Shown here: positions 54,828 through 64,000 of the stretch, one piece after another
How positions within the stretch are numbered: the stretch's first letter is position 1
How the letters are laid out: every line of letters starts with the position of its first letter
DNA from: Aureobasidium sp. EXF-3400
Lineage: Eukaryota > Ascomycota > Dothideomycetes > Dothideales > Saccotheciaceae
Reading direction: 5' to 3'
Assembly (NCBI GenBank): GCA_024195585.1
Contig: SWBL01000227.1
Location: 1 to 64,000, forward strand
Length of the DNA stretch: 64,000 nt
Notes under the pieces: generated by a model
Told to the model about the DNA's origin: nothing
What the model saw: only the letters and a program-made list of their open reading frames with translations
Databases searched by the model: none
Program-made: the position numbers and the translations under genes

Positions 54828-54935
54828 ATGGGCAATCACGGTTACCCTAAGCCTCCACCTCCCAAGTGCCGCTGGTGCAACAGAACTTGCTACTGGTCCT
54901 CTCTCGTTGGTTGGTGCTGCTACAACTGCTCTTGA
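54828..54935 (+). CDS. 35-residue Cys-rich proline-rich microprotein, candidate
   Basis: A small frame beginning in a perfect ACCATGG context. The product runs MGNHGYPKPPPPKC at the start, then RWCNRTCYWSSLVGW, and closes CCYNCS. It has six cysteines in a C-x2-C-x3-C ... C-C-x2-C pattern after a P-rich neck, plus several tryptophan and tyrosine residues. There is no signal peptide. The layout (P-rich head, Cys-rich tail) recalls CYSTM-type small proteins, but the cysteine pattern differs. A TATA box and CA-rich leader precede it, and it stops just before an unrelated AT-rich stretch. It is too short for standard gene finders. It may be noncoding chance; expression evidence is needed. Confidence 0.45.
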   Translation: MGNHGYPKPPPPKCRWCNRTCYWSSLVGWCCYNCS

Positions 54936-56649
54936 ATTCATTTAGTAGAAACATGGTAAATACTGGTAAGGATATCAGTGGTGTTGGCGTTGGTAAGTTT
55001 TCTCTTTCTTGCTCTTAGAGATACATAAAGTTGCTTTGGTTCTTCATCAAATATAATTTTCTTTCTTGCGAGCCTTTTCTTTCGTGCCTGTCAATAACAA
55101 CTTTGTGCGTGTTCCTGGTTCCATGACTTGCTATGCATATATCTTCTGACACAGTGTCTTGGATTCTTTCATGCAGTAGGAGTTCTTCCATAACTTAAGC
55201 AAGACGTAGACAATGCGGAGACTAACGACATTTTCGAAGCAAGAAGGTGCGATCAAACAAGCCGAGAGAGGCAACGGTAAGAATCGTCCGAGTCGAGATA
55301 AGCAGGAGCTGCCCAGTGCGAACTCCGGAATAGGCAAATCCAGATCTGACCGAAATACAGAGGAAGGAACCTAAATCTTGACACAGAAAGAGCAGGTCAT
55401 TAGTCCGCAGCTCAAGTGCAGTCAGTGCAATATGCTCGCGAGTCACGACACTAAGCCATAAGGCATGCTTACGAGATACGTCCCATCCGAGAGACCTCTT
55501 AAGCGGATGATATCCGCGAAGCCGTGGCCTGGATCCAGCAAGCCACAATAATAACACCCAAGTCAATATCAATACTTCGACCCGAGAAATGGCCAGCATC
55601 CGAAGCAATATCAGTAATCGTTCTAGACCGCCATCAACAAGAACCAGCATTCTGCTTCCGAGATAAAGCCATCCGATACCTTCCATCGTAAGCAATCGGC
55701 GATGGCCACGCAGAGACGAACTGGTCCTTATTTCCAGAACCTCATGTCATGCACGGCAATGCAGAACAGAACCAGACCCTTGATTGGTCATGGGCGCCCG
55801 GCCCAGAACTCATGCAGGTGACATGAAACGTACCTGCACACCACCCAGAGATCTGCCGCCGGGTTTTCGAGGCTGTCAACGGGTGCATCTCCGTTGTGTG
55901 ACACGAGATAAAAATGGCTTGCATGTAGATTGCGTTCCAGACCCGGCCGAGCTCTAGAACCTCTTTTGTGCATGAGGAACATGTGGTAGTTCCTTGTTCT
56001 GATCTTGCAGCAGGGAACATGCAGACATTTCAGAAGCGAGATACCAGCGAGAATGCGAAAAGGTCTAGAGTGTTGACAAGACAATAAGAGAAAACGTTGT
56101 TGAGAAGAGTGGTGAGAAGGCGGAGAGAAGTTCGAGGCCTTTGGTTGGCAACGTCATTGGTGCTGCTTCTGTCTCGACCAGTCGGAAGATGTCTAGACTG
56201 ACCTCCAATCGCAACGTCGTGTCTGGTCTCTTGCCCTCAAACAGTTGAAAGAAAATCGATTGACTCTAGTGGTAGACAAATGCTTGAGGTGAAATTGTAA
56301 AGATCTGAATTAAATGATTATTCTAGCTGAACGAGATGTATCTACATCTTCATCCATACAAGTAAATGGCCAGAAGAGAAAGATGAAACCTAGAGTCGTA
56401 GGTATCTAATGCTATTTCGTGATTCTCAAAACACTCCTCTTTCCGTGACATTGTCGTGAACCCGAAAAACACCGTGTGATATTCCATTTTATGTTCCCAC
56501 ATCTGTCATGGGGCTTCCGCTCGAAACTCCAGAACACCACGCTACTTCAAAAAGTAACCCAATAGGAATATTGATGCATAAGAAGAGAATTGTAACCAGA
56601 AAAAAGAAAAGAGAACAAAGCAAAAGGATGCAGAAAAGAAGGCGGTGAA
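54936..56649. other. intergenic, possible hypothetical frame
   Basis: Region between the microprotein and the histidine kinase 3' end. Apart from the minus-strand frame at 55222-55686, nothing is supported. Confidence 0.5.
55222..55686 (-). CDS. hypothetical 154-residue protein, uncertain
   Basis: An uninterrupted frame from an ATG, leucine-rich, with hydrophobic stretches such as VLILTWVLLLWLAG and a more polar part around LSVVTREHIALTALELRTND. The residue mix is more protein-like than other shadow frames nearby, but I see no known domain, splice structure or promoter, and it may be a fragment of a larger gene or chance. Confidence 0.22.
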   Translation of the reverse strand: MEGIGWLYLGSRMLVLVDGGLERLLILLRMLAISRVEVLILTWVLLLWLAGSRPRLRGYHPLKRSLGWDVSRKHALWLSVVTREHIALTALELRTNDLLFLCQDLGSFLCISVRSGFAYSGVRTGQLLLISTRTILTVASLGLFDRTFLLRKCR

Positions 56650-59344
56650 TTATTCTCCGCCCTCGACCTCACTTCCGCTGCGAGCGCAGTATTCTAGGAT
56701 CAGACGTTGGAGGTCCATGAGCTTGAAAGGCTTGGTCATGAAACCCTTCATGCCGACTTTAGCAGCCCGTTCGAGAGCACCGTCGGTGACGTCCGCGGTC
56801 ACGGCCAGAACGGTCGGTGTACCGCCACAAACGCCGTTCTTGCCGTGGCTCATAGCGAGAATTTTCTCGGTCGCTTCGTAGCCGTCCATGAAGGGCATCC
56901 AGAGATCCATGAGCACAACGTCAACCGCAGGGTTCTTCGACATTAGTCGTACAGCCTCGGCACCGTCATATGCTTCAATCACTGTCTTGTAGCCAAACTT
57001 ATTGAGCATGCTAACAAGAAGCTTGCGGTTGATCTTGTTGTCCTCTGCAACGAGGAAGTTCAGAGGGTACTTGACGGCTAAGTTGCGATCGATACCATTG
57101 AGAGATGCCGATGACTTGCGGCCCGCCGAACTTGGTTGCTTTGGGGGAAATGATGGCACGGGGAAAGAGTGGGCGTGTTTGAGTGCTGGAGGAGTTCTGA
57201 CAGCAGGCGCCGTAGATGATTCGCCAGTAGCAGGTTTCTCTGTAGGAGATGGCAGGTCCTTGTTTGAGTTATCACTGCGAGTGCGGGCGTGCGATGTGGT
57301 GAAGTTAGGCATAGGTGAAGGGCGACCATCCGAGTCTACTGAGTTTGAATGGCGCACCCTGTTGTGTGATGGTGTTCCGAATGGCGATGGGGGTCGGGTG
57401 GTGGTGTCACCAGCCCTTAGTGGAATTCTCATCTCAAACTCCGTGCCCCGCTTAGGTCCGGTAGTGTCTGCGCGAATACAGAACAGATCTCCTCCAAGCT
57501 TTCGCGCTAGACCCTTGGCCACCAGAAGGCCGAGACCAAGTCCTTCACTTTGACGGGTAAGAGAAGGGTCTTCTTGTGAGAAAGGCTGGAAAAGGCGAGG
57601 AAGGAAAGCTGCAGGGATACCAGGGCCAGTGTCTACACACTTGATAACGATGTATCGGAGTTTCGGGCTTAGTTTTGCTGTGAGGGTGATGTTTCCTTGC
57701 TGAGTGAATTTAGTAGCGTTCAAGAAAACGCAGGAGATCAGCTTGGCAAGGTCTTTCTCATCGGCGAGTATTGTTTCGGGTACAGCAGCGTCCACAGACC
57801 ACTCAATGAGTTTCGTCCTAGGTTCACCCTTTGCTGATCGTGTACAAACTTCGATGATTTCGCCGAGATATGTTTCTTGGGCGATTGCAGACTCTGGTCT
57901 TCCTCCAACCTTCAAGCCCTCGTTCACCACGTATTGCAGGACCCGGCGGAGATTTGTGTGTCTGACACCAGGAGCAATGGCGCGGTCACCCTGCAGAGCA
58001 GCAATCATGGGTCGAGGACTCATAGGCATTGATTGTTGTGCAGCCCTTTCGGGAATGTCTTCAGCTTCGTGAACACCCAACCTCATGCCTTCGGTGGGGG
58101 GGGCCTTTGCGGCACGGGCAGCAAGGGTAGCCTGTACTTTTGTCGGGCTCTCTTCTAGGTCGTTCCTGGGCTCCTCTCGGCGGCGCTTGTTAGGTCTCGA
58201 GATTGGCAAGTCGCTTCCAGCTACAAGAATCTCGGGGTGAGAAGCGTGGCTAATGTCGGGGAAGCCATCCAGTGAGTCTTCGTTGATTGGTGGCCCTGAG
58301 GGGATACCGAGGTTCATATCGTAGGCGTGTACGACATTGTCGGCAGCCTCGACAGCACGACGCGAGCTATCTAAAGAACGATGAGCACACAGATCATGGT
58401 CGAAGAACGGAGGGGAACTTACCTTGAACGGTCTCGATGTTTTCCTTGAGTGTTTCGAACACTCTACGTACGTCTGCATTTGTCTGGCCTTCGGCAGCTT
58501 CTTGAACGGTGGCGTACATGACATCGAGCATACCAACAACACCCTGCATTGGTGTTCTCAGTTCGTGAGACAAACTCTTCGCGTACGGTTGGAGAGATTG
58601 GGCGGCGGTAATGACTTCGTGCGGAATGACACGCGGAAGATCTCTGTTGACTGCTGCTTTGTCCTTGAACTCAGAGCCTTCAAGCAAGCGTTCTAGGATT
58701 AGATCCTCCAGGCCATGCATAAACATCTCAATAAAGGCCCACGAAACTTTCCTTTTAGCGGCACCTTCGACAGACCAGATGACACCAAAATGGGCAAAAC
58801 ACTTGCCGTCGGCGAAGAGAGGGATACCAATGTAAGCTTCGGCAGAGACGGGCAGTTTGTTTGGGTTGTTGGCGAACATTTCGCTGACTTTTTCGGGGAC
58901 GACAAAGACCTTGTCATGGCGCATGTATGAACAGGGGCAGCCGTAGGCGTGGTATTTGAAGCCTTTGTCGACGCCCTGCAGGCCTTTGCCATCGTTGTAG
59001 TACCAGGCACTTGCCATCAGACAAGAGCCTGGCTCTCCGATAGGGGGCATCTCGATGGCCGAGTCTTGTTCGTCGACCAGAATACGTTTGGCGATGAAAG
59101 AGAGTTGTGCTCCGAGAATTTCTGCCATGCGCTCGGAAACGAAGGACCAGAAGTCATCGTTGTTGCACAACCGTAGCTTGGTCTTGAGAATGACCAGCTC
59201 TTCTAGGATGTTGCTTTCGACACTCGAGGGGTACAGGCGTTCCATGCCTGGGGCGAAGTTCGGGTCGCTGTCGTGGATAACGACATTTGGGGGCAGCGGC
59301 TGGCCCAGGCAGATGGACTTTCGCGTTATGAAGTCGGGCTCCAT
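56650..59344 (-). CDS. cytosolic hybrid histidine kinase (GAF-HisKA-HATPase-REC)
   Basis: Two-component sensor that relays phosphate, usually through a Ypd1-type protein. Exons 59344-58423 and 58370-56650 give 880 residues. Residues about 50-225 form a GAF-like sensor region (EAYIGIPLFADGKCFAHFGV). The H-box SLSHELRTPMQGVVGM has phospho-acceptor His260. An unusual S/P/R-rich insert (about 320-450, with NKRRREEPR) precedes the ATPase: N-box LISCVFLNATKFTQQGN (about 528), VDTGPGIP and GLGLGLLVAKGLA. After a disordered linker comes the receiver domain: FLVAEDNKINRKLL, acceptor Asp796 in VLMDLWMP, and TKPF with the conserved lysine. There are no membrane segments. It resembles filamentous-fungus HHKs with a GAF input; the group number cannot be fixed by eye. 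Confidence 0.93.
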
Positions 59345-62300
59345 GTCGGGGGGTCCGCGTGGCGGTCCAGCTCAGAGAGGGGTTGTGCTTCGTGACGAGG
59401 ATGTAGCAGTCAAGTGTGTGTACAGTGGTATAGGGCGACAATGGCGCCAGTCAGTATGGGTGGGCGAGATGGGAGGTGGGATGGAAGAATGGTCGGTCGA
59501 CGGTCGTGTTGGAGAAGGCGTCAGATGCAAAGTCAGAGCCGGAGTCAGAATCAGCTCAACAGCAGCGGTTTCGTAAGCATGATTAGGACCAGCACAGAGT
59601 CTTGGACGACGGGCAGAATCAAGTCCGAGAGTTCTCAGGGAGCGCCGGAACGGCCGCCTATGCAAACCGTCCAAGTCGCGAGGGTGTGCCCTTCTCCACT
59701 CTAGACATTCTAGACCCGCGACGAGCGTCTAGCGTCAAGACCTCGTCTTGGCTGCTCACAGAACGTCATCCGGGCTTCTGGCTACAATATCGACCATCCG
59801 TCTGTCCTAAACGTCGACAGATGCATCAATCCAGACTTATCTAGATGCTGCACACTCTGATTTGATATAGAGAGAGCTTTGTAGACATGCACTTCCATCT
59901 TCTCCAGCTCTCCCCACCATAACCTTGGCTCCGCTGCGCATCGAAGCTTATCCGCCGACACCATTGGCCCACCGTTTCGCGCGACAAAACTCACAGAGAG
60001 AAAGAGCCCAGCATCCGACGTGCCGAACACCCGACGTCACCATTGGTGAATCGTTTCAGCACCGCCAGACGCCGTTGGGCCCACGCGCTCCCTTTGCTCA
60101 AGCCTCAAGCATACAAGTTCAAGGAGATGCAAGCAACCATGTGAGCTACCTGATGCGAATTTCGATCCGCATCGTGCTGAGTTTCCCACGTTTGCTTGCA
60201 ACCATCGTACTTGCTTCTTGACATTCTTTCTCCTGAAACCTGTCATTATGAAGAAACGCGGCTTTCAAATCTCAACTCATGTGGTTCATCTTTTCTTCAA
60301 CGAGCTTGGTAGATCTTACGACCATGTCGATCACCGTAGATCTTCTATCTGTTTGCGTGTAATTTCACGCGACCGACCTTCTGGCCCAGCATCTGACTTT
60401 GTTCCATACGGCCGACATGATATTACTCAAACATGACCGCAAGATACGTGTATCCGACTGCTTCCTTGATTAATCAACGTCTCACGAAGTCCCTCTCACT
60501 GAAGGAAGGAAGGAAGCCCTGCAGCAGTACAGTATATCGCCTTGGCGTTTGCAGCAGGTCCGAGCCACCCTGCTCGAAAGTGCAGATCTTGCAGTCGCAT
60601 CAAATCTCGGAACAAATCTCTGAAGCACAGTCTTTCAAACTCCTCGTTCGTTTCTTATCTCTGCTTCCAAGGTTCTTGACTGCGTGGCACCTTCAGCCAC
60701 TTTCAAGGGGTTATCAAATTCTTCAGCACAGCCTGTACTAGATCGTCGATCTGTGTCGCAGTGAGCCCGAGACGTTGCGAGTCGCAATAGAGTGGGTAGG
60801 TTAGTAAGCGTCGCCGTTAACTCCCCACGTACTTTGAGCTTGCCTGTACGAACTCTCACTGCTCAGATAGATGGGCAATTGTTACTCATCGATCATTGAC
60901 ATGCTGTTTACTATCAGTTCCTTTGGAAAGTGGTTCCAGTCATCTATACTGTCAACACAAACAAGTTGAAGCTGGCTGCTCAGCAAAATCCTAACCTGCC
61001 AGCTGGCATTGCATTTAACGATTCGGGTTAGCTCGCTCCAGCGGACCTGTTCTCCATGAACTGCGCACGCATCTGCTTCCGGAACGCCGTTGGATGCCAA
61101 GTTTTGATCTCAGTCAACAAGGAGATTTTGAGATTCATCCGTGGGTTTTACAAAGATCCACGGCAGTCGGCTACTTTCTTGATTATGAGTGTACGCCCTT
61201 TCTCGCAGAGAAAAACACATTGAGGTCTGAACCGTTCGAGGGCATAGTTATGCCCCGCGATATCGCTCTCTCCAGATGGACGGTGCAAGATATTGGCACC
61301 GCGTTACTGTAAGGGGTTACTCAACATTCATTACCCGGACGTAACCTCTCACGTTGCATCGAACTTGAACCTCGTAGACGAGCCGCTTGCAAGTTGCCCG
61401 CTCTTGATGCGGATTTGCTACGTGTTAGGTGTCGTGTCTCTCACGCTGCTCAAGTCGAACGTCGAGCATCCTTGCTGCATCAGCATCGCGCAGAACATGC
61501 TGACGATACGCTTCAGCCTAAACAAAGAAAATCGATATCGCATTTACACGAGTTCTAGCACGCCCTTCACTCCGCGGACTGAAGGGCGTACTATAAATGT
61601 CAACAACGTTTTCAGGTAGCCATGTGCACTCAGGCGCGCCACATCCTTAAAGCTTCCGATGGTGTAAAACATGGAAGATGCATTATTGCAACGGCCAAGA
61701 TCTTGTTGTCCCTGCCGACAGTGACGCTGACTTGCATGTTGGACTTCATACTCACTGAAGTATACTCAGTCCGCGGGACGTCTACAATCGATTCAAAGAT
61801 TTTGGCTTTCTCCTTTCTCAATTCCCATGTCCAGTCAGCATGCTCACCCCTTATGCCTACTGACAGTACAGTACTCATGGCAACTTCGACCCTCGGCACT
61901 TATGTTAAATGGAAAACACGCTGGCGATATCGAACGTGCTTTTCAATATGCAATCCAATATTCCCGAGACACAATTCTGATCCCAAACGCTATGGGAATC
62001 CGGACCTCCAACAACGCGGGATCAGAGTTTAATAAAAGGCTTCAACAACCCCATCTTCAGAGGAATTAGTGAAGCAAATGAGAGCATACAAAATCAAAAG
62101 GGAAAAAGGTTCATCACACTATTCTGCCTACACAAGAACAATCCAATACAGCTACGACGTTGTGCTGTTATGCAATATTGAGGCTCAAAAAGAAGCGAAA
62201 CACCGTTAGACTTGGGAATATGACGAACCATTGAACAACAACGGTGGAAGAAGCTTCACCTCAGAGAAAATCCAACATTGCACTTCCTCTTTTTCAAGGT

Positions 62301-62658
62301 AAACAGAGCATTGTTGTTGAGCACGTGTGCTGGCATTGAAAGTCTGCCTGCTTTGGAGTGGCATTTATAGCTTCTGTATGATACTCGGAGTACCAAATAT
62401 GGTTACTGAATCCACCACCTCGATCTCTCGATTCGACTTGTGATGTTCTTGACGGCATCAAATGCTGACTTGTGTCTTGCTGTTTGCGAAGGGATGAGAG
62501 GGATATGTCCAGATCAAGCCACTCGATGCTGGCTCTTCCGTTCTCTGTGAAATTGAGAATCAGGTCTCCTGTCGGAACCCGAATCTTTGGTACCGGTAGG
62601 TCGATCATGGATGCGATGACTGCTTTGCCAGATGATTTGTACGAGAAGGACGGTGTGT
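59345..62658. other. 3.3 kb gene-poor stretch
   Basis: The 5' part is the promoter and leader of the histidine kinase. The rest has only short frames without motifs, and a TATA-like ACTATAAATG near 61590 with no credible gene after it. An inverted pair of about 10 bases (CCGCGGACTG near 61575 and CAGTCCGCGG near 61769) is present. I see no transposon terminal repeats. Confidence 0.5.
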
Positions 62659-63679
62659 CTACCTCTTGCCTCCTCTTCCACCCCTACCACCACCTCTACC
62701 CCGGCCTGCCTTGCCACCTCTTCCTCCTCTTCCACTACTCTTGGGCCCAGTAATACCATCCACATCCCTCTTGCTCAATCTCAACGTGCCACCACTAAAC
62801 CTGCCTACACTCGGGTTTCCAATACCTCTTTCCCTCTTATTACCACCTCCAAAGCCACCACCCCTTCCATCCGTACCTTCTCTTCTGACTCTCTCAAGCA
62901 CAATACCATTCTCCTTGGCCTCTCTCCTCCTCTCAAACTCTTTGTCTTCCTTCTTCTTTTGAATACCCACCCGTTGATGTTTGGGCATGTTCTTCTGGGC
63001 GAAAATCGAAGTCTTGGAACCAAGTTCGAGGAGACGGAGATCAGTGGCTTTGTGACGGTTCTTGCCAGAGGGGTCTGTAGAGAGGGATGTTGCGTCTAGG
63101 AGATGGGATTCTTTGAGTAGGCGTTGCAGGGCGAGATCGTCTTTCAGGTTATCTTGTTCTGTGGTTCCGCCTTCGTTGTCTTCGTCTTTCTTTTTCGTTG
63201 GTTGTTTGGATGTGCTTGGGGTGTCTGAGGAGGTGGGTGGTTTGGAAGACTGTTTGGCGCAAAGTGACGTGGTTAGTGCTGGGCCTGGTGAACAAAATGT
63301 GAGCAATTACCATGAATGCTTTCGACGCAGCTCTGTCTGCTCGTTCGCGCGAAAAGTTGGACATGTTGTGCTCGACCACTTCGACCTCATCCTCATCATC
63401 CTCTTCCTCTTCCGAAAGACCATCCCAATCCTCATTCTCGTCGTCGTCCACTTCCTCCTCTTCGATTTCAACTTCTTCTGGCTTGTCCTCTTCTATCGCC
63501 TTGAATCGTTTTTCAAAAGCACGACGAAATGCCTCGTTCAGTGCCTCTCTGTCTTCTGCATCGGATTCGGGTTCCGGCGCCGGAGGTGGTGGTGCTGGTT
63601 TCGCGATGGTGACTTTCTTGGACGGAAGTGGTGTTTTGGACGTTACTGCGCGCTTGCGCTTTCCTAGTGCGAGCGACAT
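62659..63679 (-). CDS. FAF1: FAF1-like 40S assembly factor
   Basis: Nucleolar protein needed in yeast for early pre-18S rRNA processing. Exons 63679-63311 and 63249-62659 give 319 residues. The N-terminus MSLALGKRKRAVTSKT is basic. Residues about 40-105 hold a strongly acidic D/E region. The conserved FAF1 core comes late: LLELGSKTSIFAQKNMPKHQ, then RVGIQKKKEDKEFERRREA and KENGIVLERV. The C-terminus is a glycine/arginine tail (SSGRGGRGGKAGRGRGG), as in many ribosome biogenesis factors. The family assignment rests on the core motif and layout. Confidence 0.86.
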
Positions 63680-64000
63680 GCTTGTGGTGAATTTGATATG
63701 AGTTGAGTCTATAATCAGTGCAAAGGACAAGAAGAAAGTAAAATGGTTTCATCGAACGAAGCGTCTCGGAGGAGCCAAGGCTTTTCTCCGCTCCGCATTT
63801 CATATTATTTCTTTCGATTAATTAATTCTTCCCACCATCCATCCTCCTGCACGGAGTACCGAGCCTTCTACTGTTTTGTAATCCCAGAGCTGACAGCCAA
63901 TCCTCTGGACTCATTGGAAAAGTATTGCAAATCCTCAATCTCTCTCCTGTTCCGGGTCTGGTTGTATCGTTTCTCTCGTCGTTCCATTGTGACTTCAAGC
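63680..64000. other. FAF1 upstream region to window end
   Basis: Promoter-like CT-rich sequence. No gene is seen before the edge. Confidence 0.55.

Noticed and set aside
61575..61780. Inverted CCGCGGACTG pair as transposon ends
   Set aside because: Only about 10 bases match, with no target-site duplication and no transposase remnant between them.
63062..63667. 201-codon plus-strand frame rich in F, L and V
   Set aside because: Mirror of the acidic D/E region of FAF1 read on the other strand; hydrophobic character is an artefact of complementing GAN codons.

Overview
The window is nuclear DNA from a filamentous ascomycete (Pezizomycotina). The evidence is short introns of about 50-60 bases with GT..AG ends and CTAAC/CTGAC-type branch sites, close gene spacing, pyrimidine-rich leaders, filamentous-fungus versions of SIN3, RRN3, CAF120, BIG1 and FAF1, and a cytosolic hybrid histidine kinase. 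A dothideomycete is my best guess, but this rests on general resemblance and not on a comparison. I see no virus, no intact transposon and no CRISPR array. Exon structures were joined by hand from splice signals; every CDS reported as complete keeps its reading frame over its full length.

Layout. 1-10 kb: 3'-truncated ATP synthase gamma (ATP3) diverging from TOP1, then an atypical SDR and a BAH-PHD chromatin reader. 10-23 kb: a CAF120/SKG3-like double PH protein, RRN3, a small glycine-rich protein and a STE20-like kinase. 23-31 kb: SIN3, mitoribosomal mS45 and an LPA acyltransferase. 31-33 kb: a decayed stretch holding a broken copy of the hexose transporter gene found intact at 44 kb. 33-42 kb: SEC27, PRO1, ATP23, Aurora kinase (IPL1) and TIP41, including two tight divergent pairs. 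42-48 kb: a 2 kb gene-free stretch, then a sugar transporter and a xylitol/sorbitol-type dehydrogenase in tandem, and a tRNA-Pro(UGG) gene with an intron. 48-51 kb: BIG1/VOA1-type ER protein and RPS25. 51-56 kb is the accessory part: a four-helix membrane protein, a Cys-rich/coiled-coil protein ending in a CaaX box, and a 35-residue Cys-rich microprotein with its own TATA box. 56-64 kb: hybrid histidine kinase, a 3.3 kb gene-poor stretch, and FAF1.

Most genes are housekeeping and do not form one pathway. The best functional link is the transporter plus polyol dehydrogenase pair, a plausible sugar/polyol uptake and oxidation unit with CreA-like sites upstream. Gene control recurs (SIN3, BAH-PHD, RRN3, TOP1, CAF120), as do mitochondrial functions (ATP3, ATP23, mS45). 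The items most likely to be undescribed are the Cys-rich microprotein (54.8 kb), the CaaX protein (53.3 kb), repeated R-T-x-D-W motifs in two regulators, three stop-free in-frame introns in SIN3, and the RIP-like repeat and pseudogene.
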